From Alistipes sp. (GTDB lineage: Bacteria > Bacteroidota > Bacteroidia > Bacteroidales > Rikenellaceae), in contig JAFPAD010000068.1 in assembly GCA_017424405.1 (NCBI GenBank), positions 1 through 49,872 on the forward strand: a stretch of 49,872 nt of DNA. The letters run 5' to 3'. Positions 42,405 through 49,872 of this stretch are shown here, one piece after another. Positions within the stretch are counted from its first letter, which is position 1. Each line of letters begins with the position of its first letter. The translations under genes were made by a program, and so were the position numbers. The notes under the pieces are model-generated. The model searched no databases and was not told the DNA's origin. It worked only from the letters and a program-made list of their open reading frames with translations.

Positions 42405-44711
42405 ATGAAAAAACTTTTTACTTATTTGCTTTCGGCAATGATGATGATATTTGCCGTTAGTTGTGAAGAATTGCTCGAAAATGGAGGTCTTTCCGAGGAG
42501 CAAGTAGTAGCACTCGAAGAGTTATGTACTCAGATGAATACAAACATTTCATCTTTACAATCGCTTGTGACCGCGTTGCAGAATGACAATTATGTAACCG
42601 ATGTAACTTCTATTACAAAGAATGGAGAAGTCGTAGGTTACACAATCTCATTTACCAATTGTAGTCCAATTTCTATCTACTATAAAGCATCAACAGAGGA
42701 GAATTGGTTTATTCCTATTCTTGGCGTAAAACAAGACACCGATGGTATTTATTATTTGACCATAAATGGAGATTGGCTGCTTGATGGTAATGGAAATCAA
42801 ATCCAAGTGCAAAGTTCTAATAATACGTCTCCAAAACTTAAAGTCGATGATGGCGGCTGGTACATTTCATTTGACAATGGTTACTCTTGGGTTCATCTTG
42901 GTGAGGTTGTAGGCGAGAGCGACTTCGCAGGAAAGGCTATGTTTAAGAATATCAATCTTACAAATAGCGATTATGTGATTATTACTCTTGCAGATGGTTC
43001 TGAGCTGTCATTACCTCGATATAAAAATATTTCAATCTCATTTGATGTTGAAGATGGCGTGGCTTGTATGCCTTTGAAGAGTATTAAGGTTGGATACACC
43101 GTAAATGGTGCTGATGAAAAGACTACAATTGAAGCTACATGTGAGGGCGCATGGAAAGCAGTTGTATCAAAAACAAGTGTTTCTGAGGGATACCTCACAG
43201 TGACAGCTCCTGCAAGTGGTGGTAATGGCAGTGTGGTAATGCATGCAATAGCATCTAATGGATTTACTGCTACGAAGGCTATAACATTTGATGAGGGTGT
43301 CTTAACAGGTGTCAGCGATGCCTATCAGGTAGAACGCGAGGCATCAACTTTACAGGTAAACCTTCAGACCAACCTCGCTTATACGGTAAACATTTCTGAT
43401 GACGCAAAGTCGTGGATTTCAGTTGCTGACACACGTGCAACAATACGAACAGACGTGCTTACATTCACAATTGAGGAGAATCCTGAGGAGAATCCAGCTC
43501 GCTCGGCTACTATAAAATTGATGGGTGAGTGGGGTGATGAGTTGCAAAGTTTTGTAGTTATGCAAAAGACAAAGCCCCAGCCTCAGTGGAAGGTTCGCAC
43601 CGTAGCAGGTGAGAAAAACGATAAAGGAGCGTTAACGATTATAGATGGTCCATTTGGTGATTGTGGTAGTATCATGAATGCTGCAACATTTGCTGCCGAC
43701 CCACTTAATCCTCTTCACGTTTATGTATCTTCAGACCTTTATACAGGTGGCGCAACTACCGGCGTTGACTTTCGTAGTGATGTTCGTTTGATAGACTTCG
43801 AAAAGAAGGAGGTGCATACCATTTTTAATGCAAACTATTTTAATGGTAACCGTATTCGCGACGTAAGATTTACTAATGACGAGGAGGCTAATATGCTGGT
43901 TGCCATAGATGACTTCGGTAGTAGACCAGCGGTTATCTTGGTTAAGCGTTCTGCTCCGGGCGCAACAGGTAAGGAAGCGTTCTTCAATCAGCCATGGCAT
44001 GGTCTAGTTTACAACACAGCACAGTGTAACGGTATAGACGTTCACCCTAAAACAGGTTCTATCTTCTTCAACCGTTATGACGATGGCTCATTCCACAAGT
44101 TCCCAGATACTGATCTTAACCCAAATATGACAAGCATTTACGATTGCTTGTATTACCCTGCTGATCACGATTACCACAAGGCTCAGAAGATGTTTGCAGG
44201 TGAGAAATATTTGGAGGCTCGTGTTGAGATTCACCCAGCAGGAAAGTATATGCTTATTCTTCAGTTCAATGGCGGTAGTTATATTGCAAAATCAGAGTAC
44301 GACGAAACAACCGACACCTTTAAGCAATTATATGCATACGTAGGTAAACACTCAACACAAGGTGGTGGTCATGGTTATGTCGATGACGTAGGTACCGAGG
44401 CTAAGACGAACTATCCACGTCAGATTGCTTGGGTGAAGAATCCTGATTACGCAGGTCAAGAAGATGAGTACGATGCTTATTTCACAGACCGTTCTAACCA
44501 CTGTATTCGTAAGATTACTCCTTCTGGTGTAGTATCAACTTTCGCAGGTCGTGGTTCAGGTACAGGTAACCCATGGGGTTATGCTGACGGTTTGGCTCTC
44601 GGCGAGGCATTGTTCGATTGCCCTTGTGCCTTGATTTATAATGAAGAGCGTAACGTATTCTGGGTGGGTGATACTTGGAACGCATGCATCCGTGAGATTT
44701 ATTTCGAGTAA
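42405..44711 (+). CDS. Surface lipoprotein: DUF4988-like, BACON and NHL/beta-propeller domains
   Basis: 768 residues. Lipobox AVSCEE near residue 20. Residues about 25-55 form a coiled coil (EEQVVALEELCTQMNTNISSLQSLVTALQ), then a DUF4988-type segment (about 60-170; TDGIYYLTINGDWLLDGNGNQI, DDGGWYISFDNGYSWVHLGE). Residues about 180-395 hold beta sandwiches, the last of them BACON-like (REASTLQVNLQTNLAYTVNI). The C-terminal 370 residues have NHL-repeat features of a beta-propeller (VRTVAGEKNDKG; CIRKITPSGVVSTFAGRGSG; FWVGDTWNACIREI). Such proteins occur as glycan-binding surface components near SusC/D pairs, but none is here. Function inferred only. Confidence 0.82.
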   Translation: MKKLFTYLLSAMMMIFAVSCEELLENGGLSEEQVVALEELCTQMNTNISSLQSLVTALQNDNYVTDVTSITKNGEVVGYTISFTNCSPISIYYKASTEENWFIPILGVKQDTDGIYYLTINGDWLLDGNGNQIQVQSSNNTSPKLKVDDGGWYISFDNGYSWVHLGEVVGESDFAGKAMFKNINLTNSDYVIITLADGSELSLPRYKNISISFDVEDGVACMPLKSIKVGYTVNGADEKTTIEATCEGAWKAVVSKTSVSEGYLTVTAPASGGNGSVVMHAIASNGFTATKAITFDEGVLTGVSDAYQVEREASTLQVNLQTNLAYTVNISDDAKSWISVADTRATIRTDVLTFTIEENPEENPARSATIKLMGEWGDELQSFVVMQKTKPQPQWKVRTVAGEKNDKGALTIIDGPFGDCGSIMNAATFAADPLNPLHVYVSSDLYTGGATTGVDFRSDVRLIDFEKKEVHTIFNANYFNGNRIRDVRFTNDEEANMLVAIDDFGSRPAVILVKRSAPGATGKEAFFNQPWHGLVYNTAQCNGIDVHPKTGSIFFNRYDDGSFHKFPDTDLNPNMTSIYDCLYYPADHDYHKAQKMFAGEKYLEARVEIHPAGKYMLILQFNGGSYIAKSEYDETTDTFKQLYAYVGKHSTQGGGHGYVDDVGTEAKTNYPRQIAWVKNPDYAGQEDEYDAYFTDRSNHCIRKITPSGVVSTFAGRGSGTGNPWGYADGLALGEALFDCPCALIYNEERNVFWVGDTWNACIREIYFE

Positions 44712-44732
44712 AGCATTTGTTCGGAATATAAA

Positions 44733-44761
44733 AATCCCCGCAGGCAAAACTTGCGGGGATT
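44733..44761. terminator. Bidirectional terminator between the NHL lipoprotein gene and glnN
   Basis: AATCCCCGCA (44733-44742) pairs exactly with TGCGGGGATT (44752-44761) between the two convergent genes; a T-rich tail follows on the plus strand. Confidence 0.85.
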
Positions 44762-44782
44762 ACTATTTTTGAAAATCCAAAC

Positions 44783-46954
44783 TTACTTTATAAACAACAA
44801 CTCGCGGTATTTTGGCATTGGCCAGAGCTGGTCGTCGATGACCTCCTCGAGCTTGTCGATGTGGGTACGAATTTGGTCGAAGAAGATTTCGACAGTATCG
44901 TGGTAGAGGATTGCTCGCTGGCGCTGGTTCTCTACCCTATTGGCTACCTTGCGTGCCTCAATCATATCGCGCACCAGACGCTGAAGCATTGCCGTATGCG
45001 ACTGGATATCCTTAATCAGTTCGAGGTCAGAGTCGTAGCTGATGCCCAGCTCCTTCATCTTATAAGCCTTATCCAACAACATTGCCTCATACTTCGATGC
45101 AACAGGGATAATGTTATTCATCGTAATGTCGCCCAATACGCGAGCCTCAATCTGTATCTTCTTGGTGTAGGTCTCCCACTTAACCTCAGTTCGAGCCTCG
45201 AGCTCCACCTTATTGTACACGCCCATATCACCAAACATCTTGACGCTTGCCGCATCTAAATAGCGGTCAAACAACAACGGTGCCGATGTCTCGCAATCCA
45301 AGCCACGACGCAGAGCCTCCTGCTTCCACTCGTCAGAGTAGCCATTTCCATCGAAATGGATAACCTTACACTCCTTGATAAGTCGCTTCAAGGTTTCGTA
45401 TATAGCACGCTCCTTCTTCACGCCCTTCTCAATCTTAGCATCAACCTCACTCTTAAACTCGGTGAGCTGCTCGGCTGCCGCCGTGCAGAGTGTAATCATC
45501 GCCTCGGCACAGTTGTCCGACGAGCCCACGGCACGGAACTCGAAACGATTACCCGTAAATGCAAATGGCGAGGTACGGTTGCGGTCGGTATTATCGAGCA
45601 GGATTGACGGAATCTGCGACACGCCACTCATCTTCAACACACTCTTGGCATCGAAGCGCAACGCATCGTCACCACCACTACGCTCCAGGCGGTCAAGCAC
45701 CGATGAAATCTGCGAACCCAAGAAGGCAGAAATAATCGCTGGTGGAGCCTCGTTGGCACCCAAACGATGAGAGTTTGTAGCACTCATAATCGAAGCCTTG
45801 AGCAAGCCGTTGTGCTTATATACCGCAGCCATGACATTCACCAAGAAGGTGATAAACTGCAAATTCTCAGATGGGGTCTTGCCCGGACCGAAGAGATTTA
45901 CACCCGTATCGGTACCAAGCGACCAGTTATTATGCTTACCCGAGCCATTGATACCCTTGAAAGGCTTCTCGTGCAACAACACACGGAAATTATGGCGGCG
46001 GGCAATCTTATCCATGATTGTCATCAACAACTGATTATGATCATTCGCAAGGTTTGCCTCCTCATAAACAGGAGCCAACTCAAACTGGTTTGGTGCAACC
46101 TCATTGTGACGTGTCTTGACAGGAATACCCAACTTCAAGCACTCACACTCAAGCTCCTTCATGAAGTTGATGACACGTGTAGGGATAGCTCCGAAATAGT
46201 GGTCCTCCAACTGCTGGTTCTTAGCCGACTCGTGACCATGCAACGTGCGACCTGTCAGCACCAAGTCGGGACGCACAGCCCACAAGCTCTCATCTACCAA
46301 GAAATACTCCTGCTCCCAACCTAAATAGGTGTGGACGCTGTTCACATTCTTATCAAAATAGTGGCACACTGCCGTAGCAGCCTTATCCACCGCAGATATA
46401 GAACGCAACAGAGGCACCTTGTAGTCCAACGCCTCGCCCGTATAGGCTATAAAAACGGTTGGAATACAGAGAGTTGTATCTACAATGAAGGCTGGCGACG
46501 TTGGGTCCCATGCTGAGTAGCCTCGAGCCTCGAACGTGTTACGAATACCACCATTGGGGAATGATGATGCGTCGGGTTCCTGCTGCGCCAAGACCTTACC
46601 CGAGAATGACTCGATGACCATGCCCTTACCATCGGGGTCAGAGAACGAGTCGTGCTTTTCGGCAGTACCACCTGTAAGCGGCTGAAACCAGTGAGTGTAG
46701 TGGTCGGCACCATTATCCAATGCCCACTGACGCATACCCGCAGCTACGCTATCAGCCAGCTCAAGAGACAGCGGAGTGCCATTATCCATAGTATTGAGCA
46801 AAGCCTCATAGGTAGGCTTATCCAAATACTTTCGCATCACAGCACGACCAAACACCTTCTCGCCAAAATACTCTGAAGGACGCGCTGCCGGAGCCTTCAC
46901 CTCTACTGCGCGATGATTCAACGCAGCCTCAACCATTTTAAAACGCAACAACAT
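44783..46954 (-). CDS. glnN: Type III glutamine synthetase
   Basis: ATP-dependent synthesis of glutamine from glutamate and ammonia. 723 residues, the size of GSIII of Bacteroides fragilis and unlike GSI (about 450). Motifs: 'DHYTHWFQPLTGGTAEKHDSF' and 'SFPNGGIRNTFEARGYSAWD' (GSIII-specific N-terminal parts), 'HTYLGWEQEYFLVD' for the metal-binding Glu, 'VKTRHNEVAPNQFELAPVYE', 'LLHEKPFKGINGSGKHNNWSL' and 'SPFAFTGNRFEFRAVGSS'. The C-terminal helical region is typical. A second ATG seven codons later is possible. No glnK/amtB neighbours. Confidence 0.96.
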   Translation of the reverse strand: MLLRFKMVEAALNHRAVEVKAPAARPSEYFGEKVFGRAVMRKYLDKPTYEALLNTMDNGTPLSLELADSVAAGMRQWALDNGADHYTHWFQPLTGGTAEKHDSFSDPDGKGMVIESFSGKVLAQQEPDASSFPNGGIRNTFEARGYSAWDPTSPAFIVDTTLCIPTVFIAYTGEALDYKVPLLRSISAVDKAATAVCHYFDKNVNSVHTYLGWEQEYFLVDESLWAVRPDLVLTGRTLHGHESAKNQQLEDHYFGAIPTRVINFMKELECECLKLGIPVKTRHNEVAPNQFELAPVYEEANLANDHNQLLMTIMDKIARRHNFRVLLHEKPFKGINGSGKHNNWSLGTDTGVNLFGPGKTPSENLQFITFLVNVMAAVYKHNGLLKASIMSATNSHRLGANEAPPAIISAFLGSQISSVLDRLERSGGDDALRFDAKSVLKMSGVSQIPSILLDNTDRNRTSPFAFTGNRFEFRAVGSSDNCAEAMITLCTAAAEQLTEFKSEVDAKIEKGVKKERAIYETLKRLIKECKVIHFDGNGYSDEWKQEALRRGLDCETSAPLLFDRYLDAASVKMFGDMGVYNKVELEARTEVKWETYTKKIQIEARVLGDITMNNIIPVASKYEAMLLDKAYKMKELGISYDSDLELIKDIQSHTAMLQRLVRDMIEARKVANRVENQRQRAILYHDTVEIFFDQIRTHIDKLEEVIDDQLWPMPKYRELLFIK

Positions 46955-47320
46955 ATATTATTAATTGATATAATTTTCAGAATTTTCGTTTTCTTTATTT
47001 TCCGTAAAATATTACACGAGTACAAAAATAGTTATTTTTCGCTATTTCGTTAAATTTTACACCCCTTTTTCTCAAATTTACACACATTTTATCGCAATAA
47101 TCAAGATTTCGCCATCAAATTTCGAGATACCCACCAACATTTTCGAACATTTTTCGAAAAACAAGCATTTAGTGCACATTTACCAATTATTACCGATTTA
47201 GCACATTTAATATTCTATTTTACGCATATTATACAAAAATCAACCCCAACAAAACGCAGCAGCAAAACAACAATTCTCATAAAAGTGTATAGCAGAAGTG
47301 TTATTTTCTTAACAAGGCTG
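46955..47320. other. Very AT-rich divergent intergenic region
   Basis: No gene. On the minus strand TATTTTTG (about 47033-47026) fits the -7 box and may serve glnN, though no TTTG stands at normal spacing. 'ttttcgaa' recurs at about 47139-47160. Otherwise I see only A/T runs. Confidence 0.4.
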
Positions 47321-47351
47321 TTTGACTTATCGCAAAAAAATATTATCTTTG
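47321..47351 (+). promoter_or_regulatory. Promoter of mutAB
   Basis: TTTG at 47321-47324, 19-base spacer, TATCTTTG at 47344-47351, an exact consensus. The predicted start is near 47358, giving a leader of about 72 bases. Confidence 0.85.
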
Positions 47352-47357
47352 CGTGAA

Positions 47358-47373
47358 TTACGACAAGTCGTAA
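47358..47373. promoter_or_regulatory. 16-base palindrome at the mutAB transcription start, candidate operator
   Basis: TTACGACAAGTCGTAA is a near-complete inverted repeat (TTACGAC, AA, GTCGTAA) beginning at the predicted first transcribed base. Placement suits a dimeric repressor; as RNA it could form only a tight 5' hairpin. Confidence 0.5.
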
Positions 47374-47429
47374 CCTAAAACAGAATAACATTTAATACAC
47401 ACATACAATAAATTAAATTTCCAACAATT

Positions 47430-49283
47430 ATGGCTAATACCGAAAAAGCTAAGTTGTTCGCCGAATTTCCACCTGTAAGCACAGAGCAGTGGGAAGCGGT
47501 TATTACAACAGACCTTAAAGGTGCAGACTACGAGCGTAAACTCGTATGGAGAACAGCCGAGGGATTCAACGTACGCCCATACTACCGTGCCGAGAATCTT
47601 GAAGGCGTAGATTTCTTGGGTTCAGAGGCTGGCGAATTCCCTTATGTTCGCGGTACTCACAAATCTAACGACTGGGCTATTCACCAGACCGTTAGCGTTA
47701 CATGCCCAAAGACAGCTAACGAGGAGGCTTTGAAGCTCCTTAATTCTGGCGTTAACTCACTTGGTTTCTGCTTCCCAGAGGCAGCAACAGCAGAGGTAAT
47801 TGATACTCTCTTGGAGGGTATTTACATTCCTGCCGTTGAACTCACATTCTGTGGCAAGAACTTCGTTCCTACTGCCGACTTGATTATGGCAAAGGTGGAG
47901 TCGCTTGGCTTGGAGAAGGATCAGGTGAAGATTAACTTCATCTTCGACCCTATTGTTAAGGATCTCTCAACAAAGGGTATCTACTGCTGTGGCGACACTG
48001 AGGGTTGCGCATGCTACGAGGCTGTGGCAGCAATGATTAAGAAGACTGCTGACTACAAGTACATTCGCGTAGTGAACGTATCAGGTGCTACATTCAGCAA
48101 CGCTGGTTCTACTATCGTTGAGGAGTTGGCATTCTCACTCGCAGCAGGTCACGACTACTTGGTGAAGCTTACAGAGATGGGCTTGCCAATTGATTTGGTT
48201 GCTCGCAAGGTACGTTTCTCATTCGCCGTAACTTCAAACTACTTCATGGAGATTGCTAAGTTCCGTGCAGCTCGTATGTTGTGGGCTAACATCGTTAAGG
48301 GCTACAACCCTGAGAAGGAGTGCTCTTGCAAGATGTTCGCACACGCCGTTACATCGACTTGGAACCAGACAGCATATGACCCATATGTAAACATGTTGCG
48401 TGGCACAACTGAGGCTATGTCTGCTACATTGGCAGGTGTGCACTCATTGGAGGTGTTGCCATTCGACTACGCATTTGAGCAGCCAACAGAGTTCTCAAAG
48501 CGTATCGCTCGCAACGTAGAGCTTCTCTTGAAGCATGAGTCACACTTCGACCAGGTAATCGACCCAGCGGGTGGTTCATACTACATCGAGAACCTCACAA
48601 AGAATATCGCAGAGCAGGCATGGAAGCTCTTCCTCGAGGTTGAGGATAAGGGTGGTTATGTTGAGGCTTACAAGGCTGGTTTCATCGTTGACCGCGTGAA
48701 GGCTTCAGCAGCTGCAAAGGATAAGAACATCGCTACTCGCCGCCAGATTTTGCTCGGCGCAAACCAGTACCCTAACTTCACTGAGGTTGCTGATGCTGCC
48801 GTTTCAGCAGAGACTGTTACTCGCGAGGTAGCAGAGGGTAACGTACTCACTCCATACCGCGGTGCTATGGCATTCGAGGCTATGCGTTTGGGCGTTGACC
48901 GCAGTGGCAAGGAGCCTAAGGCATTTATGCTCACATGTGGCAACTTGGCAATGGCTCGTGCTCGTGCTCAGTTCTCTTGCAACTTCTTCGCTTGCGCTGG
49001 TATCCGCGTTCAGGATAACACATTCTTCCACTCAGTTGAGGAGGGTGTAGCAGCAGCGTTGGAGGCTAAGGCTGACATCGTAGTTGTATGTGCTTCAGAT
49101 GATGACTACGCAGAGGTAGCTCCTAAGGTTAAGGAGTTGCTCGGTGGCAAGGCTATCTTGGTTGTAGCAGGTGCTCCTGCTTGCACTCCAGAGCTTGAGG
49201 CACAGGGTATCAACAATTTCATCAATGTAAAGAGCAACGTACTCGAGACACTTAAGTTCTACCTTAAGGAGTTGGGTATCTAA
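47430..49283 (+). CDS. mutA: Methylmalonyl-CoA mutase small subunit
   Basis: The non-catalytic alpha/small subunit of the B12-dependent mutase that links succinyl-CoA to methylmalonyl-CoA and thus to propionate production. 617 residues, usual length. The N-terminal TIM-barrel part shows '[34 protein letters not shown]' and '[39 protein letters not shown]'; the C-terminal cobalamin-type domain is degenerate, lacking the DxHxxG base-off motif, as expected for this subunit. Codon use is strongly biased, indicating high expression. It is followed 14 bases later by mutB. Confidence 0.95.
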   Translation: MANTEKAKLFAEFPPVSTEQWEAVITTDLKGADYERKLVWRTAEGFNVRPYYRAENLEGVDFLGSEAGEFPYVRGTHKSNDWAIHQTVSVTCPKTANEEALKLLNSGVNSLGFCFPEAATAEVIDTLLEGIYIPAVELTFCGKNFVPTADLIMAKVESLGLEKDQVKINFIFDPIVKDLSTKGIYCCGDTEGCACYEAVAAMIKKTADYKYIRVVNVSGATFSNAGSTIVEELAFSLAAGHDYLVKLTEMGLPIDLVARKVRFSFAVTSNYFMEIAKFRAARMLWANIVKGYNPEKECSCKMFAHAVTSTWNQTAYDPYVNMLRGTTEAMSATLAGVHSLEVLPFDYAFEQPTEFSKRIARNVELLLKHESHFDQVIDPAGGSYYIENLTKNIAEQAWKLFLEVEDKGGYVEAYKAGFIVDRVKASAAAKDKNIATRRQILLGANQYPNFTEVADAAVSAETVTREVAEGNVLTPYRGAMAFEAMRLGVDRSGKEPKAFMLTCGNLAMARARAQFSCNFFACAGIRVQDNTFFHSVEEGVAAALEAKADIVVVCASDDDYAEVAPKVKELLGGKAILVVAGAPACTPELEAQGINNFINVKSNVLETLKFYLKELGI

Positions 49284-49297
49284 AAAGCAGAGCTATT

Positions 49298-49872
49298 ATG
49301 AGAGCAAAATTTGAAAATTTATCATACGCAGGCGGCGCACAGTGCTGCAACGCCGCAGCTGAGGCTAAGGAGCCTTGGCTTACAGCCGAGCAGATACCCG
49401 TTAAGGCTAACTACACGGCTGAGGATTTGGAGAACCTCGAGCATTTGAACTATGCTGCAGGTATCGCTCCTAACCTTCGTGGTCCATACTCAACAATGTA
49501 CGTAATGCGTCCTTGGACTATTCGTCAGTATGCAGGTTTCTCTACTGCCGAGGAGTCAAACGCATTCTACCGTCGTAACTTGGCTGCAGGTCAGAAGGGT
49601 TTGTCTGTAGCATTCGACTTGGCTACACACCGTGGCTACGATGCTGACCACCCACGTGTAGTAGGTGACGTTGGTAAGGCTGGTGTATCAATCTGCTCAG
49701 TAGAGGATATGAAGGTGTTGTTCAATGGTATTCCATTGGATAAGATGTCGGTTTCGATGACTATGAACGGTGCTGTGTTGCCAGTTTTGGCGTTCTACAT
49801 CGTTACAGGTTTGGAGCAGGGCTGCACACTCGATCAGTTGGCTGGTACTATCCAGAACGATATCTTGAAGGA
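49298..49872 (+). CDS. mutB: Methylmalonyl-CoA mutase large subunit, 5' part
   Basis: The catalytic B12-binding subunit. Only the first 191 codons are in the window; the frame is open at the edge. The protein starts [17 protein letters not shown] and shows the active-site barrel segments '[41 protein letters not shown]' and '[21 protein letters not shown]', then '[18 protein letters not shown]' and '[12 protein letters not shown]', all conserved in MutB. The start ATG lies 14 bases after mutA, so the two subunits are co-translated. Confidence 0.95.
   Translation, partial: MRAKFENLSYAGGAQCCNAAAEAKEPWLTAEQIPVKANYTAEDLENLEHLNYAAGIAPNLRGPYSTMYVMRPWTIRQYAGFSTAEESNAFYRRNLAAGQKGLSVAFDLATHRGYDADHPRVVGDVGKAGVSICSVEDMKVLFNGIPLDKMSVSMTMNGAVLPVLAFYIVTGLEQGCTLDQLAGTIQNDILK

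Noticed and set aside
1-49872. CRISPR array, insertion sequence, prophage or rRNA operon
   Set aside because: No regularly spaced repeats, no transposase, integrase or phage structural gene, and no rRNA sequence were seen.

Overview
The window reads as a chromosome segment of a gut-type Bacteroidales bacterium; Alistipes/Rikenellaceae is my best guess, not proven. Reasons: promoters of the Bacteroidota form TTTG-N19/20-TAnnTTTG recur; the surface lipoproteins carry BACON and DUF4988-like modules; there is a type III glutamine synthetase, a methylmalonyl-CoA mutase pair, a SufBCDS operon without SufE, and a tRNA gene with no encoded CCA.

Layout. 1-1.7 kb is mobile-element-like: two small excisionase-type helix-turn-helix genes, an inverted repeat and a strongly foldable non-coding stretch. 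An OsmC-like gene follows (1.8-2.2 kb). From 2.4 to 28.8 kb every protein gene is on the minus strand: an RND efflux operon (adaptor, pump, outer-membrane factor; 2.4-7.8 kb); a sufB-sufC-sufD-sufS-tmk-DoxX/MauE operon (7.8-13.9 kb); a tRNA-Ser(GCU) on the plus strand followed by three repeated '3'-end/terminator/hairpin' modules (14.1-14.6 kb); a tri-haem cytochrome c peroxidase (14.7-16.1 kb); the complete histidine operon hisG-D-C-B-H-A-F-IE (16.2-23.1 kb); an unknown 198-residue protein; gltX-galM, a SIMPL-domain protein and ychF. From 29.3 kb the plus strand carries an unknown protein, a BACON-transglutaminase lipoprotein, lysA, an acidic protein, rsmI and a family 2 glycosyltransferase. 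Then come degP/htrA (-), a large coiled-coil lipoprotein (-), metK (-), a DUF4988/BACON/NHL lipoprotein (+), glnN (-), mutA (+) and the 5' part of mutB (+), cut by the window edge.

Regulation visible in the DNA. Upstream of hisG lies a complete classical attenuator: an 18-residue leader peptide with four His codons, an antiterminator strand containing the leader stop codon, and a terminator that excludes it. metK has a matched promoter followed by a 52-nt segment resembling a SAM-II riboswitch, with a swapped pseudoknot base-pair candidate. mutA has a perfect 16-bp palindrome at its predicted transcription start.

The least explained structure is a family of imperfect palindromes with the core AGCGGAG plus a variable hairpin. 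Two copies of about 84 nt begin 14-17 nt after the galM and ychF stop codons, in the same orientation, and their stems differ in sequence yet keep pairing. Related shorter copies lie behind tRNA-Ser. This family and the his attenuator are what I would look at first. All statements come from reading the sequence; no database or folding search was run.
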